DNA of 64,000 nt from Prorocentrum cordatum (lineage: Eukaryota; Sar; Dinophyceae; Prorocentrales; Prorocentraceae), in the NCBI GenBank assembly GCA_963575745.1, contig CAUYUJ010012080.1, positions 262,501-326,500 of the forward strand, read 5' to 3'. This document shows positions 51,321-60,599 of the stretch, piece by piece. A model generated the notes under the pieces. That model made no database searches and was not told where the DNA came from. It saw nothing but the letters and a program-made list of their open reading frames with translations. Position 1 is the stretch's first letter, and every line of letters begins with the position of its first letter. A program made the position numbers and the translations under genes.

Positions 51321-52124
51321 CCTGAATCAATTCTCGACCGTCCTGGGTCCCGGAAACGGCCACTTGAGGCCGAAAACCGCAAGCAGAACTCAGGACCCCC
51401 CGTCCCTCGTGACCCCCTCTCTTCCTGGCGACGCACAGACGGCCAGACTCCAACCGCTGCCTCTGCCAGTTCCTCCGCCCCCTTGCCCCCCACTCGCCTC
51501 TCCACGCTCCCACCGCCCCACCGCTCGCTTCTCCCGCTCGCCAATTCAGGCTGAAAACAGCGAACAGACCTCAGGACGCCAGTCCCCCAGAAGCCACTGT
51601 CTCCGCCAAGTCCTCCGTTCCCTTGCCCACCCGCGCCATTCCACTCTCCCTCCCTTCAGGGCTCTTCCGCAGGCGGCCTTCCGCTGCTTACTCCCTGCTC
51701 GTCCGTGGGCAACTCTTCTCTGTCGTCGCGGGGCTGAGGCACCGGCGGCGCTGGCGGCAGTGCCCTGGCCAGGGGATAGGGCCCATCTTTCTCATCCCCT
51801 TCATTATCATCTTCCACATCCTCCGCCTGGGCCTCCCGCTTCAGTCTGCTCCTGCTTTTGCGACGCTGCTCCTCCCCGTGCCCTTCGTGCTCCTGCTCGG
51901 GCCACTGCTGCTGTTCTCGCTTCTGCCATCGCTCCTGCTCTCGCACCTGCCTCTCCCCCATCCCTCTTCCTTATGCCTGGCCCCCGTCCTGTCGCACCAC
52001 CAGACGTGTCAATAATTAGGGCGGGCTGGGCGGTTCGCCTGACACCTCCCAGCCGTCTACGATCTGGAAGCTGGAAATGTCCACAAGCTACACGAACGGG
52101 GGGGGACTCGTTTCGTTAGTTGAT
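51321..52124. other. Intergenic stretch with a small duplication
   Basis: Segments near 51355-51500 and 51545-51640 both have CAGGCTGAAAAC/GAGGCCGAAAAC, CAGACCTCAGGAC/CAGAACTCAGGAC and CGCCAAGTCCTCCG/TGCCAGTTCCTCCG. The pair is an imperfect tandem repeat of about 180 bp. No gene. Confidence 0.45.
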
Positions 52125-52605
52125 CTGTCAGCCTGGCACTGAACACTTTCGTCTTGACACATCCAACAGATACGCGGATGGAGGGCGTCTTTTTTGCGAA
52201 TGGGTTCTTGCCTTGGTGCCGCGCACACTCGTCTTCACCACTTCAAACACTTACACGGATTATCCGTCACAGATGGACCACAGACACTTGTCGAAATGGG
52301 GCTCCCGCCTGTACGTCGCGCACTCTCGTCTGACACCGGTGGAGGGTGGATCCTTTTCAGAATGGGGCTCTCGCAGGCGACTTCCTCGAAACTGTCACTG
52401 TAAGCATAGTATGTTGCAGCGGTCGCACGGACGCAGGGCGCATCCTTTCCAAAGTGGGTGCCTCGGCCGAGACCTCATCGGCTTGTTTGGCAGAAGCTTC
52501 ACGCTGTGCGACAACTGCACGCATGGAGGGCGTTCCTTTCCAAGGCGGGTGTGCCGCCTGGCACTCGCTGGAACTTTTATGGCTCAACGCGTCGCACTGC
52601 GCACG
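52125..52605. repeat. 75-bp tandem repeat units, plus orientation
   Basis: About six units around GGATGGAGGGCG-TTTT-x-AATGGG-TTCT-GC-x-GTGCCGCGCACACTCGTCT, decayed copies of the unit at 61.2 and 62.6 kb. Confidence 0.65.
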
Positions 52606-52984
52606 GTGATGGCATTGGATAAGGAAACCTTCGATGAGGAGCCCAGGGCCTGGGAGCCAGTGGGCAACCCATCGTGGACTGCCCATGGATGTCACCACCG
52701 CCCTCCTCAGACAAGGAGCCCTCCAGGGCCTGAGGCCTCCTCGGCACGTTCCTCAACGAACGCCCCCACCGTGTCGCCCGAGGGGCGGAAGACGGCCGCT
52801 TTCAAAACGGAGCGCCCGCCGGCACAGCGGGCCCATGGGGGGCGCTCCTCGCTCAGGGAGGGGGGGGGGCGTTCCGCGCAGTGAAGACAGGCTGTTGGCG
52901 TGATTAACGAAGCGGGGGCCCGGGCCGGGAGGGCGTGGGCATTGAAACATCCTTGGCACATCTGGGGTTTACTCCGACTCTCTT

Positions 52985-53032
52985 CCTCCTCCTCCTCCTC
53001 CTCCTCCTCCTCCTCCTCCTCCTCCTCCTCCA

Positions 53033-53077
<45 letters not shown>

Positions 53078-53078
53078 G

Positions 53079-53166
<88 letters not shown>

Positions 53167-53170
53167 GTCA
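52985..53170. repeat. CCT then CAT microsatellite
   Basis: CTCCTCCTC at 52983-53030 and nearly pure CATCAT from 53035 to 53168. Confidence 0.95.
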
Positions 53171-54479
53171 CAATCATCATTCTCCTTGTCCCGCTCCAGC
53201 TCCTCCCACTCCTCTCTCCCTGCGGCTTCCCCATTTCAACTTTCTCCTCCTTTCTCTCCTCGTCGCCCCCTTCCCTCCCCCCTTCCCTTTCTCAAGTGCA
53301 CAGCGCGTCCCACGTGCAGTAAGCAGCAGGGAAGAGGAGATGATGAGAAGAGCAGGAACAAGGGCCCAGGGGGACACAAACGCATAGACACAGTCCACTT
53401 TTCCATGTATGTATATATATACGTATATCTACATATACCATATGTAAGTGTGCGCGCGGATGTTCGCCTTCCATTCCAATTCCATTATTTCCATAAGTTA
53501 CTAGATATCTACGGCAATGTGTGTCTGTGTCTATTTTTTCCCTTCTGAAGGAGAAGCAGGATAGAAGGGGACGAGGAATAGGAAAGCCATGGAAAGGCCA
53601 AAAAGTGGAGAAGGGGGGTCAGACGGGAAGGGGGGCCCTGAGCCTGAGTTTGACCCTAGGCAGCACAGCATCGTCCGAGCATGAAGGAACCTCCTTCCTC
53701 ATGCGGTGTCCTTCCGAAAGGAAGGAAAAAATTACCCGTGGGTCCCCGAACCTCCGACGCCTGGGTTTTCCGCGACACGAGCCCCAGACTTTCTCGACCC
53801 TTGCGACTGATGTTTCGCTGCTGGCCGTCTTGCAATTGTCCCAAGACCGGAACCCCAAGTGTGAGAAACTTGAAACATACGTCGTTTACCCATCGGTCGG
53901 AAGAAGTAGGTAGAATCATGAAGTAGGAAGGCGGATATAATAGATTGGGTCCGGGCCCGCCCAGAGGGCAACATCACGCAGCAAAAGCATATCAATTCTT
54001 GAAGTAGGACGGTGCTTGAAGTAGATTAGGTTCTGGAATCCCCAAAAACCTACTTTCAACGACCGCTGGGTACGTATGTTCTCACGAAGCCGCAATTCTG
54101 ACGCGACCGCCCTTCGCGGGGGAAGCTGGAGCGTGGCGACCGTGAAGTCGAAGAACAACATTGACAACGGACGTCAAGGAGGAGCTCGCCATCGCTCGGA
54201 CGTCCACTCCCCGTGCATGTGCTTCATTTCGTGCGTGTATTCTCTCGGAAGATGACCCAAGATGTTCCTCGATGGTCCTCTCCGAGAAAAAAATCGCGTG
54301 TCCGAGCGATGCCAGGAAAGTGGGAGCAAGGACGCGGCGGGCGGAGAACCAGGAAGGCAGCGAGGAAAGGCGGGCAAGACAAAAGGGTCAGTCGGCCCTA
54401 CCCGGAACTGGAGGTATCCCGGAGTCCACGAAGGCGCCCCAAGCGACGAGGCGGCCGAGACGTTGAACTCGACAGTCAG
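53171..54479. other. Intergenic stretch
   Basis: TATATACGTATATCTACATA-like run near 53408-53440; otherwise no feature recognised. Confidence 0.35.
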
Positions 54480-54608
54480 GTCGTCGTCCGCTGGGCGCCG
54501 GAGGCCGCCCAGGAACTGCTGGCGAGGTCCGAGGCGAAGCCGATGTGGAGCCAGGCGATCGCGGACTCGTTCGAGAAACGGGCGGAATTCCGAGTCGAGG
54601 GATCCTAA
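54480..54608 (+). CDS. Possible plus-strand terminal exon fragment
   Basis: After a CAG at about 54475, 43 codons read VVVRWAPEAAQELLARSEAK then PMWSQAIADSFEKRAEF and end in TAA at 54606. The composition is protein-like and unlike the Arg/Gly-rich surroundings, but there is no start, no partner exon and it opposes every firm gene here. It may be a gene remnant. Confidence 0.2.
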   Translation, partial: VVVRWAPEAAQELLARSEAKPMWSQAIADSFEKRAEFRVEGS

Positions 54609-55474
54609 GCGACCCTACCAAAAGCAGTGATGGTGAGGGATCCGCTTTTGGACACGATGCGCCGGCGGGAGGGCGGGCCTGACGAGCGGGGCAGAAGTGC
54701 CAGGACGGAGAGGGACCGGGGACACGGTGGGCGGAGGGCAAGGGGGGCGGCGGGAAGAGAAGGGCAGGACGCAGGCAAGCGCGATGCCAGGGCAGAACGA
54801 GTCCTCCTGGAAGACCAGGGTTCATTTGTTTTCCCAGTCGAACCGAAAGCGCTGTGTTTATTTGTGGATGGTGGTGTCTCTGAAGCCTGGAGCGAAATCC
54901 AACCAACAGATCGCACTCATCAAACGCGAAGAACAAGTGCGGCGCGCCTCAAAAAATGAGACAGCGGGAACCGTGCGTCGTGAGGCTGCCGCGGCGAGTC
55001 TGGTCTCTTATCGGCGCAGATGCGAAGAGCAAATTCGGGAAAAGCGACTGTGCATTCGGTCGACTTGACTGGCCGCTCTCGCCCCCTCCCCCCCTCGCAC
55101 CCCTCCCCTCGCCTCGGGGCCCTGCAGCGGGGGCAGAAGCGCAAACGCGGCCAGGTCCGCGGAGAGGCGGAAGGGCCCCGAGCCTCCAGGAGAGCCAGGG
55201 GCGAGGCACTGCCCCGAGGGGGGTGCAACGAACGGTGCCACCCCTCCCCCCCCCCCGGGGGCCTGCAGGCAGGCAGACGTCCCGAGGTCGGGGCTCGAGG
55301 GCCCGCTTGGCGGAGAGCGCCTCGGTCGATCAGGGGCGGGCTGGGCGCTCGGGGCCCCGGGGGGTGGGGGCAGAGGGCGCGGGCCTTCCTCGGAGGGCGG
55401 CCGCCAAGCAAGGGGCGAACTGGGCGCCCCGAGCCCGGGGCGGCTGGCGCGTCGGAGAAGCCGCGCGCGCGCGC
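54609..55474. other. Intergenic stretch downstream of the 588-aa gene
   Basis: Very GC-rich sequence; open frames on both strands are composition-driven. Confidence 0.35.
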
Positions 55475-57241
55475 TCACGAGACGGCGAGGCTGGTGCTGG
55501 GCTGGGCGACCCAGGCCTTGGAGCCGCTGTGCCACGACTGCCACTGGGCCGCCCGGCCAGGGGCGAGCGGGAGGTCGCCGGGGCCCACAGGGCCAGTGCA
55601 CAGCCGCCCCTTCGTCAGGCCGCCCGCGACGAACTCCTTGGCGCCGACCCACCAGCAGCCGTCCACGCCAAGGTAGATCCACCGCTCCTGGTTGATCTGG
55701 TGCATGAAGCAGGGCGGCCCGTCCTCCTTGCCCTCCTCTGCGATGTAGTCATACAGGCCGTCGTAGCCCAAGTCGGACGGCGAGCCAGTCAGTGACAACA
55801 CCGGGTCCGCGGCGGCCTGCTCCCGGGCCGCGCGCCACGCAGCCGCCACGGCCTCTGGGGCGCAGAAGCGGAGGGCGGGGGCGCGCGACCACTGCTGCGA
55901 GGCGCCCTTTTCGAGCCAGGCGACGGAGGGGTCGTCGGGCAGCGTGCCTGGCTCCACCGACTGGACACTGCGGACGCGCCCCTCCTTCGGCCGGCCGCCC
56001 TCGCAAGAAGTGCCGAGCCACCAGCGCCCGTCCTCCCCGACGAAGAACACCGCGCCGCCGTCTTTCTTGCACCGGTAGACCGGGGGCAGCCCACGCTCGC
56101 CCGCCTCTGGGACGAAGGCCCCGAAGAGCTCGGAGCTGCCCCACAGCTCCAGCGGCCCAGTCCTGCGAGCGGCCTCCGCCCAGCAGTCGCAGGCGCGCAG
56201 CCCCTCCACCCGCCGAATCCGCACCCTGCGCTCCTCCCAGGCGCTGTTCACGGAGACGGCGAATGTCGTGTCGGCTGTGGGGACGACGCCGGGCTGGATG
56301 GGCCCGCAAGTGCGCCCGATGCCGCGAGGGGTCCGGCCGTTCTTGTCGCTGGTGTTGCCGATCCACCACCGCTGGTCCGTGCCGAGGAACATCCACACGT
56401 TCTTCAGCCTCTGGTGCTGGAAGACTGGGGGCTCGCCCTTGCTGCTCTGCGCGGGCACGAAATCGAAGCGGCCGTCTGCGAAGGCCTCGCTCACGCCGGT
56501 CACTGAGATTACTGGGGAGCCGCCCAGGTCGACGCGGGCCTTCTGCCACTCCAGCCGCACCGTCTCTGCCAGCCAGAACTTCATGGTCTCCTTCGGCACG
56601 AAGTCTACTCCAGCCAAGACCTCCCAACCCGGTCCAGTCATGTGCGGGAGCACCCCGGGCTCGACCGGCATTGTGCTGCGGAGGTAGCCCTTCTGCGTCG
56701 TTTGCTGCCGGGCATCCTTCGACTCGAGGTTGCCCAAGAACCAGGAGCCCCCCATCGACACGTACAAGTAGTTGTCGGGGTCCGCCGCGCTCTGGTACGT
56801 TGCCGGTCCCGTGCGCTTCTGCTCGTCCGCAGGGGGCACATAGGTGTAGGCGCCGCTGACGTGCTTGTGCCCGCTGCCCCACGCCTCGATGCGGGGGGCC
56901 CTCTCCGCGACGCCGTGGGCGAACTGCCACTTCTGCGCCGCGGTGGACTTCGCCGGCCGCGACTTGAGCTGGTTGGCGACGCCCTGGACGGCGGCCTCCA
57001 GCTCCTCCAGCTCCCGCAGCATGTCCCGCTGCGACTGCAGCCGGCTGGCAATGGCTCGCTCCATCGCCGCCGCGCCGGGGGGCGTGGCCGTGGCGCTGGA
57101 CTCGCCGTCACCCTCTGCGCGGGACGTGCGTGACAGTTCCGTCGCCGCCGTGGCGCAGGGCGAGTGCTCCGCTGCTTGGGCGACGGGCGTAGCCGTGGCG
57201 CGGGACCCGTCGTCAAACGAGGCGTGGGGCGTGCGCGACAT
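55475..57241 (-). CDS. Four-module W-x-x-G repeat protein (588 aa)
   Basis: ATG 57241 (MSRTPHASFDDGSRATATPV) starts an intact, intronless 588-codon frame. After a Ser/Thr/Ala-rich N-terminus and a short coil (RLQSQRDMLRELEELEAAVQ), four modules of about 110 residues follow. Each has an aromatic G-x-Y/F-x-F/Y-V/I element, a Pro-rich x-PPV/C-F/Y-x-H turn, then a strand pair ending in W: YLYVSMGGSWFLGN, VWMFLGTDQRWWIGN, AVFFVGEDGRWWLGT and WIYLGVDGCWWVGA. Each module then has R-x-x-G-P/VEPGxLP-type loops. Similar modules occur in many uncharacterised alveolate proteins; a binding role is inferred from the repeat architecture. An exact spliced-leader relic lies 98 nt upstream with a second decayed one between it and the ATG. 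Confidence 0.75.
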   Translation of the reverse strand: MSRTPHASFDDGSRATATPVAQAAEHSPCATAATELSRTSRAEGDGESSATATPPGAAAMERAIASRLQSQRDMLRELEELEAAVQGVANQLKSRPAKSTAAQKWQFAHGVAERAPRIEAWGSGHKHVSGAYTYVPPADEQKRTGPATYQSAADPDNYLYVSMGGSWFLGNLESKDARQQTTQKGYLRSTMPVEPGVLPHMTGPGWEVLAGVDFVPKETMKFWLAETVRLEWQKARVDLGGSPVISVTGVSEAFADGRFDFVPAQSSKGEPPVFQHQRLKNVWMFLGTDQRWWIGNTSDKNGRTPRGIGRTCGPIQPGVVPTADTTFAVSVNSAWEERRVRIRRVEGLRACDCWAEAARRTGPLELWGSSELFGAFVPEAGERGLPPVYRCKKDGGAVFFVGEDGRWWLGTSCEGGRPKEGRVRSVQSVEPGTLPDDPSVAWLEKGASQQWSRAPALRFCAPEAVAAAWRAAREQAAADPVLSLTGSPSDLGYDGLYDYIAEEGKEDGPPCFMHQINQERWIYLGVDGCWWVGAKEFVAGGLTKGRLCTGPVGPGDLPLAPGRAAQWQSWHSGSKAWVAQPSTSLAVS

Positions 57242-57304
57242 CCTGCTGGCGCTGGGGGGCCGTCGGTGGGAATCGGCTCCACGCTTCTGCTGCAGGCAAG
57301 ATCG

Positions 57305-57325
57305 TCTCAGGCCAAAGTGGCCTCT
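57305..57325 (-). other. Possible second, older spliced-leader relic
   Basis: The minus strand reads GAGAGGCCACTTTGGCCTGA, about 13 of 21 DinoSL positions, including GCCA-x-TTTGGC. It lies between the exact relic and the ATG, where an older leader is expected after repeated recycling. Confidence 0.45.
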
Positions 57326-57338
57326 CGAGAGAAAACGT

Positions 57339-57360
57339 CTTGAGCCAAAATGGCTACGGA
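57339..57360 (-). other. Exact relict dinoflagellate spliced leader
   Basis: The minus strand reads TCCGTAGCCATTTTGGCTCA then AG: all 22 bases of the DinoSL consensus with T at the variable first position. It is followed by ACGTTTTC rather than a GT donor, so it is a relic, not an SL RNA gene. Confidence 0.95.
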
Positions 57361-57460
57361 TGGAAGACCAGGGTCTATGAGGACCCAGGTGGAGGGGTAC
57401 CGATCGAGCAACATCGCGAAAAATCACGACCAGAGCCATATAGATCCCATCATCCTGCGC

Positions 57461-57545
57461 TATTCTTCGAGCTCGATCGATCTGAGAGGGTCCCGGGGTC
57501 CGAAACTAAGCGAAGGCGCCGGGCTCGAAAAAATGCGACGCCAGA
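57461..57545. repeat. TTCGAGC...GCTCGAA inverted-repeat element, copy A
   Basis: ATTCTTCGAGCTCGATCGATCTG at the left and GCGAAGGCGCCGGGCTCGAA at the right; the arms TTCGAGC and GCTCGAA are inverted. Related sequence recurs at 59978 and 60247-60452. Confidence 0.5.
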
Positions 57546-57596
57546 ATCTCAGGGGCTGCACTAGAAGCCTCCAAGATGGGGTCGGAATGGGGTGGG

Positions 57597-57720
57597 GGGC
57601 TCGACCCGCATCGTCGATGCATCACCGATGCATCGGCGACGCATTGGCGATGTCGACGTGGAGGAACATCGGGCTCCACATCGAGCTGCATCGCCGATGC
57701 ATCGGCGATGCGGCCCGATC
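57597..57720. repeat. GATGCATCGGC repeat
   Basis: Repeats of CGATGCATC, GCATCGGCGA and similar, self-complementary in places, over about 120 bp. Confidence 0.75.
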
Positions 57721-57740
57721 CCCCGACCCCACCTACTCCA

Positions 57741-58271
57741 GCCCCATCTCGGGAGGCCTGGATCTTCGAGCCTCCCAATCGGTGGTTCAGAGATGGGGTC
57801 CTGAGGGATGGGGCCCTCAGGAGGAGGCGCCTCAAACAATGCAAATACCCCCTTGGATCCAGTACTACCCTCTAGACTCAAGACCCCACCCCTCAGCACC
57901 CCATCCCAGACCCCCGACGCCGTGACTTTATCGCAACGTCTGCCCCTAAATGTATGGAATCCTTCCCCAGAGCCGGTCTTTCATCCTGAGCCGTTTTTCG
58001 CGGCCCTGGGGTCTGGCGAGGGCCCCCTGGAGGCCGAAAGTAGAGAGAAACCTCCCGTCGAGCTTTTGTCCACAGCGCGAGGGGGTCTGGGATCTTTGAA
58101 CCACCGACCCGCTGAAGGCATAGCAGCCCCGCCAGCGCGCGGCGACCTTTTCCGGGCGACCAGAGGGTCCGAGGCGCGCGCGCGCGCAAGAGGGCGCCTC
58201 GGGGCGCAGGAGCGCGCCAGCTGTGCACATGCACCGATCCTGGCCAGGTCCTATCCTGGGCCCAGGAGTAA
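57741..58271. other. Intergenic stretch
   Basis: No gene or repeat family recognised. Confidence 0.35.
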
Positions 58272-58435
58272 AGATGAGGCTTAGGTGGGGCATGTCCCCC
58301 TACAGGCGGATTTCGGATGAAAAATAACACATACCCATCAAAAGATTCAAACATCTTCAAAAAACGTCCCCTGACTTTTCTTCAGTTTTTTGGATACTCC
58401 TCCTGTGGAGGGACACGCCCGACTTAAGACGAGGC
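58272..58435. mobile_element. MITE copy 3 with 9-bp target-site duplication
   Basis: Element 58281-58426 begins TTAGGTGGGGCATGTCCCCC and ends GTGGAGGGACACGCCCGACT then TA. Flanking 9-mers AGATGAGGC and AGACGAGGC differ at one base. Confidence 0.9.
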
Positions 58436-58589
58436 CAGGACGAGGACAAATTCGGGATTCGGGTGCGGACGAATCGAGAATCTCTAAGATCCCGCGGCTC
58501 TGGAGGATCTATCGGGCGCCGCAGCCTTCTCAAAGCGCTCCGGAACGTTCTGAGTGCGTTTCGGAACGCCATGGAACGGATTTAGCCTC

Positions 58590-58764
58590 GTCCTAGCCTT
58601 AGGTTGGGCATGTCCCCCTACAGGCGGATTTTGGAAGAAAATAGAAAAGCAGCAAAAAATGCCCACAAATAGCCAAAAATACCTGAAACATCGTCCCCTG
58701 ACTATTTTTTGACTATTTTGGAATATTCCTCCCGTAGAGGGACACGTCCGACTTGGTCCCAGCC
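58590..58764. mobile_element. MITE copy 4 with 9-bp target-site duplication
   Basis: Element 58599-58755 begins TTAGGTTGGGCATGTCCCCC and ends GTAGAGGGACACGTCCGACT then TG. Flanking 9-mers GTCCTAGCC and GTCCCAGCC differ at one base. It lies only 170 bp from copy 3 in the same orientation. Confidence 0.9.
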
Positions 58765-58973
58765 TCCGAGGAGCCCCCAGTCGTCTCACTTGGCGCATCC
58801 GGCAGCAAACGACAGCAGGCTCTGCGCCGTGCTCGGCCTCGACCTGGGGGCCTCTTCACCAGGCCCCTGGGCCGTCAAGCAGCTCCTCGGAGCGAAACAC
58901 CGGCCCCGGGGAACCCTCCTCGTCCACTTCATCTTCCTGAGACCCGTCCGTCACGCCCTCCCCCCCTGCGCAG

Positions 58974-59153
58974 GAGCTGGAGCAGAAGGCCGAGGCCGAG
59001 GCCGCGACGGCAGAGGCCGATACGAAGCGGAAGAGGATCACTGGCAAAACGCCGTCGGACCCGCCGCCGCCGACGACGGGCAGCGGAAACACGGGCGACG
59101 ACAAGACGGGCAGCAGTAAGGAGGGCATCGGCAAGACGGGCGGACTTCCATAG
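58974..59153 (+). CDS. Possible plus-strand terminal exon
   Basis: A polypyrimidine tract ending CCCCCCTGCGCAG at 58973 looks like a 3' splice site. The following 59 codons read ELEQKAEAEAATAEADTKRK then a Thr/Gly/Lys-rich tail (TGSGNTGDDKTGSSKEGIGK) and stop with TAG at 59151. No upstream exon or start is recognised and the strand is opposite to the other genes. It could be a gene fragment. Confidence 0.25.
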   Translation, partial: ELEQKAEAEAATAEADTKRKRITGKTPSDPPPPTTGSGNTGDDKTGSSKEGIGKTGGLP

Positions 59154-59719
59154 GAGGAGGAAAAAGTACCCATAACCTCTACCCATCCCTCGTTTTCCCT
59201 TTTTGGGGCCTCCTGGGAGGGCCTCGTCGCCACCGCTGGATTGGCCTCGAAATCCTGGTCAGAACGCACCCTAGGAGAGGTATGGGGAGTAGCGGTATTG
59301 GGAGCTTGTGGTTTCCCCATCCCAGGGACCCCGTAGTGAAAAAGTCCAGACATCCCATGTCCTGGCACTCAACTTCGCGCATCGCGCCCCACGGTGCACG
59401 ACGCGCGATGATTTTTGCGCCCTCGCGCCGCCCCCTTGAAGAAGGGCAGTCGCTACCGCGACGCGAGCAGCGCGATTATCTCCGCGCCCCAGCGGGTGGC
59501 CAAAGGAGTCGGTGTGTATACGCCATCCCGGCCTGGCAGGAGGGCACATGCACCGAGCACCCTTACATTACCTGGCCCAGGGACCGCAACAAAACTACCC
59601 ATGGCAGGGTGAAGAGTCGGTCCGCGGAAGGGGTCCAGACCTCTGGGGAGCCACGCTGAGCAGCACAAAGCACGGAGTCGGATGCCTGGGTAGGCCAGGA
59701 TGGCACATATGCATTGATC
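59154..59719. other. Intergenic stretch
   Basis: No supported gene or repeat. Confidence 0.35.
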
Positions 59720-59880
59720 TCGGCTGCACGCAAGTGACCCTGCGACCCTTGATGCGCAGCTTCAGAGGGCCGTCAGAGGGTCAAGTCCAGGCACGCCAGC
59801 CAGTGCTGGGGGGGACCTCCCGGTGGGCCCGCACCAAGTGTCACTCTGGCGAAAGGGCACTCTTACGCGCATATAGCCGA
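59720..59880. mobile_element. Second, decayed copy of the 50.0-kb inverted-repeat element
   Basis: Left end TCGGCTGCACGCAAGTGACC and right end CACTCTTACGCGCATATAGC then CGA resemble the element at 50003-50187, and the interior has CCCGCACCAAGTGTCACTCT at the matching place. Confidence 0.6.
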
Positions 59881-60043
59881 CGAGCCTGGGCCCAGACTCG
59901 GCCCGGCCAGGGACGTGTGCAGACCCTGAGATCCGGCGTCAACTCACGACCAAGGCCATAGACCCGATCATCGTGCGCCATTCTTCGAGCCCGGTCGATC
60001 TGTGAGAGCACAGGTTGAGCAGGGACTGACCGTCCCGGCATTT

Positions 60044-60218
60044 CTATAGGCCTACCATGGAATGTTCTGAGAACCCCAAAATGTTCTAGTATCAAGAACC
60101 ATGTTCTTATAGCATAAACCAGATGTGTTGAAACAAGACAGCCCCAGCCAGAAATGTTCAAAGAACATTTCGTGGAAGCCACAAAAGGCTCTTGGAAATT
60201 TCTTTGGTAGGCCTATAG
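60044..60218. mobile_element. 175-bp MITE with perfect 14-bp TIRs
   Basis: Starts CTATAGGCCTACCA and ends TGGTAGGCCTATAG. The interior has smaller inverted repeats (GTTCTGAGAAC, GTTCAAAGAAC). It lies between two ATTCTTCGAGCCCG(G/A)TCGAT copies (59978 and 60247). No clear target-site duplication. Confidence 0.8.
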
Positions 60219-60240
60219 GCACGCCAGGACGCTTCGCCAC

Positions 60241-60452
60241 TGCTTGCATTCTTCGAGCCCGATCGATCTGCGAGAGCACCGGGGCCCAACACTACAGTCG
60301 GCCTTGATTGGACAGGACACGCGAGAGGACACAAGACCCTTCCGAGGGCCACGTCGCCATAGGAGTGTAGGAAGGCACGTGTCGCGAGGCACGGGGCAGC
60401 GTCGACCAACTAATCTGGGCCGACTGTAAGCGAAAGCGCCCGGCTCGAACCA
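60241..60452. repeat. TTCGAGC...GCTCGAA inverted-repeat element, copy B
   Basis: Left CATTCTTCGAGCCCGATCGA, right AAGCGAAAGCGCCCGGCTCG then AACC. The ends match copy A (57461-57545) although the interior is longer. Confidence 0.5.
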
Positions 60453-60599
60453 AAATCTCGAGGACGCCAGGACCTCCGGAGCTCGCGCGCCCCCTCTCCG
60501 AGGGCGGGCCCGGGCGGAGCGGCGGCTCACAGCCCGTCGAGGCCGAGGTGGCCCACCGGGCAGTCCACCTCCACCGCGGCCTGCGCCGCCGAGCGGCGC

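Noticed and set aside
57339-57360. SL RNA gene
   Set aside because: No GT donor or Sm-like site follows the leader; it lies at a gene's 5' end.
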